Numbered from the stretch's first letter, positions 44,916-55,076 are shown. The stretch is DNA of 64,000 nt from Tenacibaculum pelagium (GCF_014062345.1 NZ_JACGLS010000001.1:806001-870000); one strand, 5' to 3'. Numbers and translations: made by a program. The notes: generated from the sequence alone by a model not told the origin.

Positions 44916-45734
44916 ATGCCTCTTTTTTTAAAACAAAAAATCAACTTTGAAAATTACTGGATTAAAAACGGCTTCTTTATTATAGTATTTTCTATCGTTA
45001 TTAATCACTTTACTGCACCAGAAAACTTTCCATTTAATAGAAACTACCAATTTCCTTTAATTCCAATTATTGCTTCTATTATTGGTGGTAGTGTTGCTAT
45101 TATTATTGCATATTTCAATTTTAAATACTTTAAAAGCAAATACTTTTCTGAAAAAATTAATTCAAAAACATTATTGCTTTTCTTATTTTCAACTTTAGGA
45201 TATGTTACTATATTTTATATTCCTTTTTATTATGTTTCAAACTTTTTGGTCAATGGGAAAGTAGACTATAACTTTTACTATCTATTAAATGGGCTTTTAG
45301 TTTCTTTATTAATAGACACTGTACTAATTTCTCTTTTATTTTCATCTGATATATACAAACTGCATAAACTTAACTCAATTCAAGGGATACTTAAAGTGCA
45401 ACAAAGTGGTAAAATAACATTGGTTAAACATTCTGAAATTGCTTTTATGTATAGTGAAAACAAAATTGTATACATTGTAAAAACAGATGGAACTTTAATT
45501 ATGACTGATTTTACTTTAAACGAAATTGAAAATAAAGTAAATGAACAAAGCTTTTTTAGAACTAATAGACAAACTATAATCCACCCTCGTTCTATAGAAC
45601 AAATACAATCTATAGAAAACGGAAAATTATCTGTATTACTAAAACCTGCAATTTCTAATGAAGAATCTTTACAAATAAATATTAGTAGATATAAAAAACA
45701 AGCATTTATGAATTGGTTTCAAAATAAAACTTAA
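44916..45734 (+). CDS. Membrane-bound LytTR DNA-binding regulator
   Basis: A 272-residue protein with four membrane helices in the first 150 residues and a LytTR DNA-binding domain at about 170-270 ('ITLVKHSEIAFMYSENKIVY', 'FFRTNRQTIIHPRSIEQI'). The membrane part probably senses an envelope signal. Genes of this type often regulate an adjacent gene; the neighbour is a CPBP protease 115 nt downstream. Confidence 0.85.
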   Translation: MPLFLKQKINFENYWIKNGFFIIVFSIVINHFTAPENFPFNRNYQFPLIPIIASIIGGSVAIIIAYFNFKYFKSKYFSEKINSKTLLLFLFSTLGYVTIFYIPFYYVSNFLVNGKVDYNFYYLLNGLLVSLLIDTVLISLLFSSDIYKLHKLNSIQGILKVQQSGKITLVKHSEIAFMYSENKIVYIVKTDGTLIMTDFTLNEIENKVNEQSFFRTNRQTIIHPRSIEQIQSIENGKLSVLLKPAISNEESLQINISRYKKQAFMNWFQNKT

Positions 45735-45849
45735 AATACATAGACTATTCAGTAATTATTTTGATACCATTCGGTAAAAACAAGCTAAATATCAGTGTTT
45801 TTCTTGCTTTATCGTTTTTACTTTGTTTAAAATTTAAAACGAATAAACA

Positions 45850-46500
45850 ATGAAAAAAGCCTTTTTAACTTCAAATTTAATACCAATAATTACTATTGTT
45901 ATTTGCTGTATTCTATACTTATCAGGAAATTTTCAAATGATTACAGGAGGTATTATAGTTTTAATAGCAAGTGCTATAGAATACAAAAAAGACCTCTTTA
46001 AATCTTTAGGTTTTCAACGAGATAAATTCAATATAAAAAATTTATTAATCATAGCTCCATTAGTTGGTGCTGCAATTTTTTTGTTTTATGGCTATGTAAT
46101 GTTACCTAGTATTACTTACCTTACTGAACAACCTATTGATCTTTCTGTATTTGACCCTTACAAAGGAAACTTAACCGCATGTATAAGCCTACTTGCTTAT
46201 ATTTGGGCATCGGCTGCGTTTGGTGAAGAAATAGTATTTAGAGGTTATTTAATGAGACAGTTTACTAAATTTTTTGGTTCAAGTACCGTGAGTCTTGTTT
46301 TTAACATTCTTCTTTTAGGTATTCTTTTTGGTTACGTTCATGCATACCAAGGAATAAGCGGACAGCTTTTATCAGGTATTACTGGAATGTTTTTAGCTAT
46401 TCTTTTTCATTTCAAGAAGAATGATTTATGGTTTAACGTAGCTGTTCATGGGTTTATTGATACCGTTTTTGTATTATTTCTTTACTATGGATGGATATAG
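45850..46500 (+). CDS. CPBP-family intramembrane glutamic endopeptidase
   Basis: A 216-residue membrane protein with six or seven hydrophobic segments. Motif 1 is GEEIVFRGYLMRQ (Glu-Glu at 126-127 with Arg three residues on), motif 2 has 'FGYVHAYQG' (Phe-x3-His), motif 3 is 'VAVHGFIDT' (His-x3-Asp), the usual signature of the CPBP (Abi/Rce1-like) family. Likely cleaves or processes membrane peptides; may be controlled by the LytTR protein upstream. Confidence 0.88.
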   Translation: MKKAFLTSNLIPIITIVICCILYLSGNFQMITGGIIVLIASAIEYKKDLFKSLGFQRDKFNIKNLLIIAPLVGAAIFLFYGYVMLPSITYLTEQPIDLSVFDPYKGNLTACISLLAYIWASAAFGEEIVFRGYLMRQFTKFFGSSTVSLVFNILLLGILFGYVHAYQGISGQLLSGITGMFLAILFHFKKNDLWFNVAVHGFIDTVFVLFLYYGWI

Positions 46501-46520
46501 TACATAAATAATTCAAACAT

Positions 46521-46566
46521 AAAAAAGTCTTGGCTTTAGTTCTTTTTTACTAAAACAAGACTTTTT
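46521..46566. terminator. Bidirectional terminator
   Basis: AAAAAGTCTTG / CAAGACTTTTT outer stem with an inner TTTAGT/ACTAAA stem, between the convergent CPBP and TPR genes. Confidence 0.8.
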
Positions 46567-46588
46567 ATTTAGTTTGTTTACAGAACTA

Positions 46589-47536
46589 TTACAGTTCTTT
46601 AATTTCTTTTTCAATCACTTCAAGTTCTCTAAGGTAAAAGGAATATTGATTTAATTCTTTTTCATCTACGTTTCTACCGAAAGAAGTTAAGTTTTTACGA
46701 ACATTAAATAGTTTCTTTGAAAAAGCAGCAAGTAATTCTTTTGAATCCCTATCTTTTAAGTCAGACGCTAAAGTTATTTTTTTTATTTTGTTTTTTTGAA
46801 AAATAAAAACACTTAATCCAAGTAATAATATAAAAAAACTCAATACCCCAAGTTTAAAAGTTGTATTTTCTTGGTGATGAATTTTGTTTTGAAGATTCAA
46901 TTTATCCTTTTTTAAAAGAGAAATTTCTTTATCTTTTTCTGTACTTAAATAACTGTATCTATCTGCTTTCTTATTAATCTCAGTATTTTTTTCAATTAAT
47001 TCGTTTTTTAAATCAACATACTTTTTAAAATAACTGTTATTTTTTTTATTTAAGTTTAAATTCAAAACTGTCTCCAGAGTTCTTAATTTAAGATCACTAT
47101 TTTCTAATTCAAACGCATAATCAAAAGCTTCTATTGCGTGTTTTTTAGCTAAATTATAATTAGCTGTTTTTTGATAATAATTACTAATATTTAGATGTAT
47201 TGAACTTAACTTTGTAATGTTATTAAGTTTCTCTCTAATACGTAAAGCTTCTTTATATTTTTTTATAAGCCCCTTTGGTTTCCTCAAAGCTAAACTACTT
47301 ACAGCATACCCTTCTAGTAAGTCAGCATAATCTTCAGTGTGTTTAAATTCAACATCAGCTATTTTTAAAATAAGTTTAAAATCTCTAATAGCTCTTTCGT
47401 GCTTATTTTCTTTTTGAGCTGAAAGACCTTGCTTTATCATCTCTTTTAAACCCCAAAATTCAGTATTAGCTTCCTTTTTCTCCTGACTAAAAACAGCATT
47501 AGAGATCAACAAAAAATAAAATAATATATGTCGCAT
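46589..47536 (-). CDS. TPR protein with single membrane helix
   Basis: A 315-residue protein with a signal peptide (about 1-17), TPR-like helices from about 25 to 165, a coiled segment, one membrane helix near 225-245 (LGVLSFFILLLGLSVFIFQK) and a cytoplasmic tail of about 70 residues. This is the layout of flavobacterial TPR sensor proteins, but no histidine kinase or DNA-binding domain follows the helix, so it may be an accessory or shortened sensor. No partner gene adjacent. Confidence 0.8.
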   Translation of the reverse strand: MRHILFYFLLISNAVFSQEKKEANTEFWGLKEMIKQGLSAQKENKHERAIRDFKLILKIADVEFKHTEDYADLLEGYAVSSLALRKPKGLIKKYKEALRIREKLNNITKLSSIHLNISNYYQKTANYNLAKKHAIEAFDYAFELENSDLKLRTLETVLNLNLNKKNNSYFKKYVDLKNELIEKNTEINKKADRYSYLSTEKDKEISLLKKDKLNLQNKIHHQENTTFKLGVLSFFILLLGLSVFIFQKNKIKKITLASDLKDRDSKELLAAFSKKLFNVRKNLTSFGRNVDEKELNQYSFYLRELEVIEKEIKEL

Positions 47537-47604
47537 TTTATCATAACAAATTAACTTTAAAAATAGTTATTTAAAGCTTATCATTAAAAAAATGAATGAT
47601 TTAA

Positions 47605-49569
47605 TTACCTCCTTCTTTTCTTAAATCCTTTTCCTTTCGATTTATTTCTAGAACCTTTAGATTTCGGGTTAAAAGCAGTTACCGTATCATCAAAAGTATT
47701 TTTAGCTTTACCAGCTTTATTTTTCTTCCATGAATTATCTTCAGGTAATAACTTTTTTAGCAAGTCATTACGTCCAACTTTAGTAAGCGTATCTTTAATC
47801 CATTTTCTATTTTCCTTTTTATACCAAAAGAAAAAACGATGTTGTTCTTCTTTTTCTTTAGCTGTTTTAGGAGTTTTAGTTGGTTTTAAAGTATATGGAT
47901 GATATCCACTATAATAAATCACCGTAGCAACAGTCATAGGTGTTGGCGTAAACCCTTGCACCTGCTCTAACTGAAACCCCATATCTTTAGTTTCAGCAGC
48001 TAAATTTGCCATATCTTCTTTTTCACAAGCTGGGTGACTCGATATAAAATATGGTATTAATTGTAGCTTTAATTTCTTCTTTATATTAATACGATCAAAC
48101 CTATCTTTAAACATATGGAAATATTTAAAAGAAGGCTTACGCATTAATTTTAAAACAGGATCAGAAGTATGTTCTGGAGCTACTTTTAAACGTCCAGAAA
48201 CATGATTTGTCATTACCTCTTCCGTATATGCATCTAATTCCTTTGGATCCGCGTTTTTATTAAACTCTGGTACTAACATATCATGTCGAATTCCACTTCC
48301 TATAAATGATTTTTTCACTTTTGGATGCGCATCTACAGCTTGATATAATTTTGTTAAAGGCTTATGGGAGGTATCTAAATTACTACATATTACTGGCGAT
48401 ATACAAGATGGTGCTACACATTTATCACAGATAGACTGTATTTTACCTTTCATCTTATACATATTCGCAGAAGGTCCACCAATATCAGATAAATAGCCCT
48501 TAAAATCGTCCATTTGCGCAACAGCATCCACCTCTTTCAATACAGATTCTTGACTACGACTTGCTATAAACTTTCCTTGGTGCGCAGAAATGGTACAAAA
48601 ACTACATCCTCCAAAACATCCACGGTGAATGTTTATAGAAAACTTAATCATTTCAAACGCTGGAATTGGTCCTCGTTTATTGTATTTTGGATGAGGTAAA
48701 CGTGTAAATGGCAAATCGAAAGAAGCATCTATTTCTTCTTCCGTCATCGTAGGAAATGGCGGATTGATCATCAATTTCTTATCTCCAACTTGCTGAAAAA
48801 TACGACGTGCAAATAATTTGTTAGACTCCTGCTCTATTACCTTAAAGTTAGAGGCAAACGTCTTTTTATCCTTTAAACAAGCTTCATGAGAATTAATCTC
48901 AACATCTTGCCAATTTTTATTCTTCGGAATCTTCTCTCCATCCTGAACAAAAACAGCAGTTTGTTTAATTGTTTTTAAACTCGAAAACGGAACTCCTTTT
49001 TGTAACAACTCAACAATCTCTCGTAAAGGTTGCTCACCCATTCCATAAACCAACATATCTGCTTTGGAAGTTTCTAAAATTGTTGGCAATAATTTATCCG
49101 ACCAATAATCGTAATGTGTAACACGACGCAACGAAGCTTCAATACCTCCAATTAAAACAGGTACATCTGGAAATTTTTCTTTTAATATTTTCGAATATAC
49201 AGAAGTTGCATAATCAGGTCTAAACCCTTTATCTCCATTTGGTGTATATGCATCTTTGTCTCTACGACGTTTACTTGCGGTATAATTACTCACCATCGGA
49301 TCCATACAACCACCTGTAACAGCAAAAAACAAACGAGGTCTCCCTAATTTCTCAAAATCCTGTAAATTATCGTTTACACTAGGTTGCGGTACAATTGCTA
49401 CTTTTAATCCGTAACTCTCTAATATACGTCCAATTACTGCAGGACCAAATGATGGATGATCTACATATGCATCTCCACTAAAAAGAATTACATCTAATTC
49501 TTCCCATCCTCTTAACTTAACCTCCTTATTTGTAGTAGGTAACCAATCTGAAACTCGTCTTATTCTCAT
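47605..49569 (-). CDS. YgiQ-family radical SAM protein
   Basis: A 654-residue protein starting MRIRRVSDWLPTT. The radical SAM cluster motif CFGGCSFC (CxxxCxxC) lies near residue 317, preceded by 'HRGC'; the N-terminal domain 'LRGWEELDVILFSGDAYVDH' is the UPF0313 signature, and the C-terminus is basic (ends KGKGFKKRRR). Exact reaction unknown. The start at 49569 is chosen over 49587 because TACCTTTG ends 7 nt before it. Transcript nearly leaderless; single gene. Confidence 0.9.
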   Translation of the reverse strand: MRIRRVSDWLPTTNKEVKLRGWEELDVILFSGDAYVDHPSFGPAVIGRILESYGLKVAIVPQPSVNDNLQDFEKLGRPRLFFAVTGGCMDPMVSNYTASKRRRDKDAYTPNGDKGFRPDYATSVYSKILKEKFPDVPVLIGGIEASLRRVTHYDYWSDKLLPTILETSKADMLVYGMGEQPLREIVELLQKGVPFSSLKTIKQTAVFVQDGEKIPKNKNWQDVEINSHEACLKDKKTFASNFKVIEQESNKLFARRIFQQVGDKKLMINPPFPTMTEEEIDASFDLPFTRLPHPKYNKRGPIPAFEMIKFSINIHRGCFGGCSFCTISAHQGKFIASRSQESVLKEVDAVAQMDDFKGYLSDIGGPSANMYKMKGKIQSICDKCVAPSCISPVICSNLDTSHKPLTKLYQAVDAHPKVKKSFIGSGIRHDMLVPEFNKNADPKELDAYTEEVMTNHVSGRLKVAPEHTSDPVLKLMRKPSFKYFHMFKDRFDRINIKKKLKLQLIPYFISSHPACEKEDMANLAAETKDMGFQLEQVQGFTPTPMTVATVIYYSGYHPYTLKPTKTPKTAKEKEEQHRFFFWYKKENRKWIKDTLTKVGRNDLLKKLLPEDNSWKKNKAGKAKNTFDDTVTAFNPKSKGSRNKSKGKGFKKRRR

Positions 49570-49576
49570 GCCGCTG

Positions 49577-49584
49577 CAAAGGTA
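49577..49584 (-). promoter_or_regulatory. -7 promoter element of the YgiQ gene
   Basis: TACCTTTG on the minus strand, ending 7 nt before the ATG at 49569. Confidence 0.65.
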
Positions 49585-49628
49585 CAACGTTTTAACGTAG
49601 GTTGTATCTCTTAAAAAGATGTTAAATA

Positions 49629-49655
49629 TGTTACATAGTTTGTAACAAATCGTCT
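49629..49655 (+). promoter_or_regulatory. ECF-type promoter candidate of the M61 gene
   Basis: TGTTACA, 14 nt, TCGTCT. This resembles flavobacterial ECF promoters (TGTAAC ... CGTC). It ends 38 nt before the ATG at 49694. The sigma factor that would read it is not known. Confidence 0.4.
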
Positions 49656-49693
49656 TTAATCAGTACAAATACTAGAAACTAATAAATCACATC

Positions 49694-51553
49694 ATGAAAA
49701 AAATAATTGTAGCTATTGCTGCTATTGCTGTTTTAGGAAGTTGTTCCTCTTCTAAAAACTTAACAAAAGAAACTCCTTTAATCGAAACAACTATCGACAT
49801 TAATAATGTTATAGATGATAAGGTAACTGTAGAAGTTAATCCTAATAAAATTAAAGAAGCTGCTATCGTTTATAACATTCCTGCAATTGTTCCAGGAACG
49901 TATGCAATGAGTAATTACGGACAATTTGTGTCTAACTTTAAAGCTTTTGATTATGATGGAAATGAATTAACTGTTGAAAAACTAGATCAAAATTCTTGGA
50001 AAATTAACAACGCCACAAAAATGGATAAGTTATCATACCAAGTAGATGACACTTTTGATTCTGAAGTAAAACACGGAATTTATGTAATGGCAGGCACAAA
50101 CATAGAAAAAGATAAAAACTTCTTTTTAAATCTTCCTGGTTTTGTAGGATACTTTACTGGAAAGAAAGAAACGCCTTATAAAATTAATGTTTTACATCCT
50201 GAAAACCTATACGAAACTACTTCTTTAATTAATAAAAACACAACTAAAGAAGACAATACTAAAGATGTATTTGTAGCTTCTAGATACGATGAAATTTCTG
50301 ACAACCCAATTATGTACGCTCCATTAAACAACGTAAGTTTTAATGTAGATGGAATTGATGTTACCTTAGCGGTATACTCTCCTAACGGAGTGCACTCTGC
50401 AAAAGATATGGAGGCTGACTTAAAGAAAATGGTGCAAGCACAAAGTAACTTTTTAAAAGGTTTTAAAACTACCAAAGAGTATAATATTTTATTATATCTA
50501 TTTGATCCAGCAGTATACAAATGGCAAAGTTTTGGTGCTTTAGAACACTTATCTTCAACTACTGTTGTATATCCTGAATCATATTCTAAAAAGCAATTAG
50601 CTGATGGAATGATTAACGGAACTGTATCTCATGAATTTTTCCATATTGTATCTCCTTTATCAGTACATTCTGAAGAGATTCACAATTTTAATTTTAACGA
50701 GCCTGATATGTCTAAACACTTATGGATGTATGAAGGAATTACAGAATACTTTGCTAATTTATTTCAAGTAAATCAAGATTTAATTACTCCAGAGCAGTTT
50801 ATCACTAAAATGCAAGGAAAAATTGCTACTTCTAAACGTTTTAAAGACGATATGTCTTTTACCGAAATGAGTAAAAATATTTTAGATAAAGAATATGCTT
50901 CTAACTATTCTAATGTATACATGAAAGGGGCATTAATAGGAATGTGTTTAGATATTATTTTACGAGAAGAAACTAAAGGAACTTATGGCTTAGTTGATTT
51001 AATGAGAGATTTATCAAACAAATATGGAGCGCATAAACCTTTTAAAGACGATGAAATCATTGCAGAAATTGTAAAAATGACAAACCCTAAAGTTGGAGCA
51101 TTTTTCGCAAACCACGTAGAAGGAAGCACACCAATTGATTATTCTGTTTATTTTGATAAAGTTGGAATTAAAAAAGAAACAAATACAACTAATTCAGCAT
51201 ATTTTATTGATGCTAAAGGACAACCTTTTATTTCTGTAAATAGTGATAAAAAAATCTTCTTTACTCCAAGAACAAATACCGCTTTAACTGCTTTAGGTAT
51301 TAAATCTGGAGATGTTTTAGAATCTGTAAATGGAGAAAAAGTATCTTTAGCAAATGCTCGTCCAATTATAGGAAAAACGATGCAATGGAAAGCTGGAGAT
51401 AAAATTGCTATGGAAGTTACCAGAGATGGGAACTTAGTAAAATTAGAAGGTGATTTTACACAACCTAATTATGAAAGCTCTGCTTTAGTAATTGAAGAAT
51501 TACCTGCAACTGATGCTAAAGTAATTTTAAGAAATGCTTGGTTAAAGAACTAA
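49694..51553 (+). CDS. M61-family peptidase lipoprotein with PDZ
   Basis: Zinc aminopeptidase of the glycyl aminopeptidase type, 619 residues. Lipobox at the N-terminus (AVLGSC, Cys near 17). The zinc motif HEFFH starts at His313, and the third ligand is Glu in 'WMYEGITEYFANLF' about 35 residues later. A PDZ domain lies at about 535-600 ('ALGIKSGDVLESVNGEKV'). Located in the periplasm, probably on the outer membrane. Possibly under ECF control. Confidence 0.9.
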   Translation: MKKIIVAIAAIAVLGSCSSSKNLTKETPLIETTIDINNVIDDKVTVEVNPNKIKEAAIVYNIPAIVPGTYAMSNYGQFVSNFKAFDYDGNELTVEKLDQNSWKINNATKMDKLSYQVDDTFDSEVKHGIYVMAGTNIEKDKNFFLNLPGFVGYFTGKKETPYKINVLHPENLYETTSLINKNTTKEDNTKDVFVASRYDEISDNPIMYAPLNNVSFNVDGIDVTLAVYSPNGVHSAKDMEADLKKMVQAQSNFLKGFKTTKEYNILLYLFDPAVYKWQSFGALEHLSSTTVVYPESYSKKQLADGMINGTVSHEFFHIVSPLSVHSEEIHNFNFNEPDMSKHLWMYEGITEYFANLFQVNQDLITPEQFITKMQGKIATSKRFKDDMSFTEMSKNILDKEYASNYSNVYMKGALIGMCLDIILREETKGTYGLVDLMRDLSNKYGAHKPFKDDEIIAEIVKMTNPKVGAFFANHVEGSTPIDYSVYFDKVGIKKETNTTNSAYFIDAKGQPFISVNSDKKIFFTPRTNTALTALGIKSGDVLESVNGEKVSLANARPIIGKTMQWKAGDKIAMEVTRDGNLVKLEGDFTQPNYESSALVIEELPATDAKVILRNAWLKN

Positions 51554-51573
51554 ACCAGTTTAGTATAAAAACG

Positions 51574-51602
51574 AAAAAGGCAACCAAATGGTTGCCTTTT
51601 TT
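51574..51602. terminator. Bidirectional terminator
   Basis: AAAAAGGCAACC-AAAT-GGTTGCCTTTTTT stem between the convergent M61 and DJ-1-like genes. Confidence 0.85.
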
Positions 51603-51603
51603 A

Positions 51604-52341
51604 TTAGTCGTTTAAAATAATATTCGGAACTTTTTCTACATCCCAATCAATTACCAAACCTCCCGCGAGAGATTTTGCTATTTCTGGTCCGTATAAATAC
51701 TCACATAAATATAATGCAGCTTCAAAAGATTTTGCGCCACCAGCAGAGGTAATATACTTACCATCATGAACAAACAATACATCTTTACGAATATCTAAAT
51801 CAGGAAACATTGTTCTCATTTTATCAATATCACTTGGAAATGTTGTAGAAACATTTCCGTTTAAAACTCCTGCTTTTGCTAGTACAAAAGCACCATCGCA
51901 ATGCGAAGTTACAAACTGTGCTTCTTTATCAACCTTTTGTACAAATTCTATTAATTGTTTGTTTTCTAAATCCGAATCTAAATGATGTTCTGCACTTGGC
52001 ACTACCAAAATATCAATCTTAGGTAAACTATCTTTTAGATAATTAAAATCAGGAAGAATTCGCATTCCTTCAAAAGTAGTAATTGGTTTGTCGGTATCTG
52101 CCACTGTAAACACATTCATCGACTTGATTCCTTTTCTAAAAATAGTATGCTGAAAAATATCAAACGGAGCTGTTAATTCTGTATTAAACGTTCCATCCAT
52201 TATTAAAAAAGCAACATTATATCTATTTGGTTTCAATTTTGGAAAAACCTTTTGAACTACTTCTTTTTCTACTTCTTTATTTACTTTTTTGCCGCAACTC
52301 ACTAAAAGTAAAACAGCTATAAATAATACTAACCTTTTCAT
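51604..52341 (-). CDS. DJ-1/PfpI-like lipoprotein
   Basis: A 245-residue member of the DJ-1/PfpI (GATase1-like) superfamily with a lipobox (LLLVSC, Cys near 16). The nucleophile-elbow Cys is near residue 148 in VTSHCDGAFVLAKAG, and 'FVHDGKYITSAGGAKSFEAA' follows, as in the AraC-associated transcription factor domains (GlxA-like sensor half). No DNA-binding part, and lipidation puts it in the periplasm. Role unknown. Confidence 0.85.
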   Translation of the reverse strand: MKRLVLFIAVLLLVSCGKKVNKEVEKEVVQKVFPKLKPNRYNVAFLIMDGTFNTELTAPFDIFQHTIFRKGIKSMNVFTVADTDKPITTFEGMRILPDFNYLKDSLPKIDILVVPSAEHHLDSDLENKQLIEFVQKVDKEAQFVTSHCDGAFVLAKAGVLNGNVSTTFPSDIDKMRTMFPDLDIRKDVLFVHDGKYITSAGGAKSFEAALYLCEYLYGPEIAKSLAGGLVIDWDVEKVPNIILND

Positions 52342-52431
52342 AAAATATAATTTGAACAGCTAAAATATCAAATATTCGTAGCAATACCGTATCAGTTTTT
52401 TATATTTACTCTTCAAACAACCAAACAAACC

Positions 52432-54348
52432 ATGAAACGTTACTTAATCCTATTTTTCATTGCTGCATTCACTTTATTAAGCTGTTCAAAAAAAGAGACT
52501 GTAGAAACATCAAAAGAAGACACCTACGTACAAGATAATTTCAATAAGGAGGAAGTGCAAATTACCATGAGAGATGGAACGAAATTGCACACTACTATCT
52601 ACTCTCCAAAAGATACTAGTAAAGTATACCCTATTTTATTACAACGTACTCCGTATAGTTGTAGACCTTATGGTGAAGACCAATTCAGAAAGAAAATTGG
52701 ACCAAATCCTATTTTAATGAAAGAAGGAAATATTATTGTGTATCAAGATGTTCGTGGTCGTTGGATGAGTGAAGGCGTATATGATAATATGCGTGCTTAC
52801 ATTCCGAATAAAACTGAAAAACAATCGGATGAAACAACGGATACTTACGACACTATTGATTGGTTGGTTAAAAATGTAAAACACAACAATGGAAAAGTAG
52901 GTACTTGGGGAATTTCGTACCCTGGACATTACGCTACAGTTTCAACTATCGACGCGCATCCTGCTTTAAAAGCAGCATCACCTCAAGCGTCTATTGGAGA
53001 TTTCTTTTTTGATGACTTTCACCATAACGGAGCATTTTTATTGAGTTATTTTAAAGCCATTTCTTTATTTGGAACATACAAGGATCAACCTACAGATTCT
53101 GCTTGGTATTCTTTTCCTGAAATGAAAACACAAGATCAATATCAGTTTTTCTTAGATAACGGTCCTTTAAAGAATTTGAACACCTATTTTCAGTATGAAA
53201 AGTTAGACACAAAGACCGCAAACAATAGTAATCGTATAGATGATTTCTTCTGGAAAGAAATTACTGAGCATCCAAATTACGACTCGGTATGGAAAAGTAA
53301 AGGTATTATTCAACACTTAAATAAAGTTCCTTCTACAGTTGCGACGATGGTTGTTGGTGGATGGTTTGATGCTGAAGATTTATATGGTCCTTTAGAAACT
53401 TATAAAAACATTGAAAAACACCAACCGAATAATTATAACACGCTGGTTTTTGGTCCTTGGGATCATGGAGGATGGTCGAGAAACAAAGTTCCTAATAAAG
53501 TGGGTAATTATTATTTTGGGGATTCTATCTCGTTAAAATTTCAAAAAAATATAGAAACTAAATTCTTTAATCATTTCTTAAAAGGTGATGGTTCTAAAAA
53601 TAGTGATTTACCAGAAGCTCATGTTTTTGATACTGGTAAAAAAGAATGGAAAGGCTATCCTGTTTGGCCTCCAAAAAATATTAAAAAAGAAACTTTTTTC
53701 TTATCAGAAAATCAAGAGTTGACTACTACAAAAAAATCAGATTCTAAAATTAATTTTGTGAGCGACGTAAAACGTCCTGTACCATATTCTGAAGATATTA
53801 AAACAGTGTTTACTCCTCGTAAATACATGACCGATGATCAACGATTTGCTGCTCGTAGACCTGATGTATTAGTTTTTGAAACGGATGTTTTAACTGAAGA
53901 TTTAACGCTTGCCGGAGATATATTAGCTAAATTAAATGTAGCTACTACTGGTACTGCTGCAGATTGGATTGTTAAAGTTATTGATGTACATCCGCATGAT
54001 TTAAAGAATGACAATAAAGAAATGCAAACGCATCAAAAATTAAGTAATTATCATATGATGATTCGTAGTGAGGTAATGCGTGGACGTTTTAGAAATGATT
54101 TTTCTAAACCAGAACCTTTTACACCAAATAAGAAAACTGCTGTAAACATTAAATTACAAGACGTTTTTCACACTATTAAAAAAGGACACAAACTACAAAT
54201 ACAAGTACAAAGTACCTGGTTTCCTTTAATTGATTTGAATCCGCAAACTTATGTAGATAATATCTATAAAGCTGATGAAAAAGACTTTAAAACACAAACT
54301 CATTCTGTATTTACTGATTCGAGTATTGAATTTAATGTATTGAAATAA
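52432..54348 (+). CDS. CocE/NonD-family hydrolase lipoprotein
   Basis: Alpha/beta hydrolase of the cocaine esterase / X-Pro dipeptidyl-peptidase family, 638 residues, with a lipobox (LLSC, Cys near 18). The catalytic triad is visible: Ser in GISYPGHYA near 161, Asp in 'GGWFDAEDLYGP', His in 'FGPWDHGGW'. A C-terminal jelly-roll domain covers about 400-630 ('LAKLNVATTGTAADWIVKVI'). Likely an exo-acting peptidase or ester hydrolase in the periplasm. Confidence 0.9.
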   Translation: MKRYLILFFIAAFTLLSCSKKETVETSKEDTYVQDNFNKEEVQITMRDGTKLHTTIYSPKDTSKVYPILLQRTPYSCRPYGEDQFRKKIGPNPILMKEGNIIVYQDVRGRWMSEGVYDNMRAYIPNKTEKQSDETTDTYDTIDWLVKNVKHNNGKVGTWGISYPGHYATVSTIDAHPALKAASPQASIGDFFFDDFHHNGAFLLSYFKAISLFGTYKDQPTDSAWYSFPEMKTQDQYQFFLDNGPLKNLNTYFQYEKLDTKTANNSNRIDDFFWKEITEHPNYDSVWKSKGIIQHLNKVPSTVATMVVGGWFDAEDLYGPLETYKNIEKHQPNNYNTLVFGPWDHGGWSRNKVPNKVGNYYFGDSISLKFQKNIETKFFNHFLKGDGSKNSDLPEAHVFDTGKKEWKGYPVWPPKNIKKETFFLSENQELTTTKKSDSKINFVSDVKRPVPYSEDIKTVFTPRKYMTDDQRFAARRPDVLVFETDVLTEDLTLAGDILAKLNVATTGTAADWIVKVIDVHPHDLKNDNKEMQTHQKLSNYHMMIRSEVMRGRFRNDFSKPEPFTPNKKTAVNIKLQDVFHTIKKGHKLQIQVQSTWFPLIDLNPQTYVDNIYKADEKDFKTQTHSVFTDSSIEFNVLK

Positions 54349-54382
54349 TAGTATTATAAAGTGCCCATATTAATAACAATAA

Positions 54383-55069
54383 ATGAAAGTAAGCATTAAA
54401 ATAATTTTTCTGTTAATACTAATTAGCTTTCTTAACTGTACACAAAATACAAATGAAGAGCAATATATAGTTTATAATGATATTTTTATAGAGTTATATG
54501 GTACAGACAACCTCCATGTCCCTTTTACTCATCTTTTTAAACTCGACTCTATAACTCAAGATAGTATCCATGATAAATTTATTTTCCCAAAAAATAGACC
54601 TATTGATAATAGAAGGCTAATTGTTGGGATGCACGATTATCTAACAATGACTCAAAATTTATTCATGCTTCCTAATTATAATTTATCAACAAATAAGATA
54701 AATTATAAAATGAATAATAGAGGTGAAAAATTTAAAGATTTTGAAACAAATCTTATTAAAAAATTATATCAATTAAATAAATATCCAGAGCCTATAAGTC
54801 TTGAAAAAATAAATAACACAGGGCGTTTCGAGCTATTAAAATCCTCCGAAATAGGAAAACTAAGAGATAATAACTTTTTCAAAGAAAATATAGACAAAGT
54901 ATGTTACCAAGCTAGTATAACATTATCTAAAATTGCTTTTGATGAGACTATGAAGAATGGGTGTTTCTTATATCATAAAATTGATAACGGAGGACACGGT
55001 CATCCTATTTTAATATTTTTTGTAAAAAAAATTGAGGGTAGATGGAAAATCACACATTTTATTGAATAA
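54383..55069 (+). CDS. Lipoprotein of unknown function
   Basis: I do not recognise a family. The 228 residues start with a lipoprotein signal (ISFLNC, Cys near 19). The C-terminal part ('CYQASITLSKIAFDETMKNG', 'FVKKIEGRWKITHFIE') has the shape seen in many small Bacteroidetes lipoproteins, where a helix is followed by two or three strands ending in 'G.W.I'. It lies 34 nt after the CocE-like gene and ends 7 nt before the convergent aat stop. Confidence 0.75.
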   Translation: MKVSIKIIFLLILISFLNCTQNTNEEQYIVYNDIFIELYGTDNLHVPFTHLFKLDSITQDSIHDKFIFPKNRPIDNRRLIVGMHDYLTMTQNLFMLPNYNLSTNKINYKMNNRGEKFKDFETNLIKKLYQLNKYPEPISLEKINNTGRFELLKSSEIGKLRDNNFFKENIDKVCYQASITLSKIAFDETMKNGCFLYHKIDNGGHGHPILIFFVKKIEGRWKITHFIE

Positions 55070-55076
55070 ATCTTCC

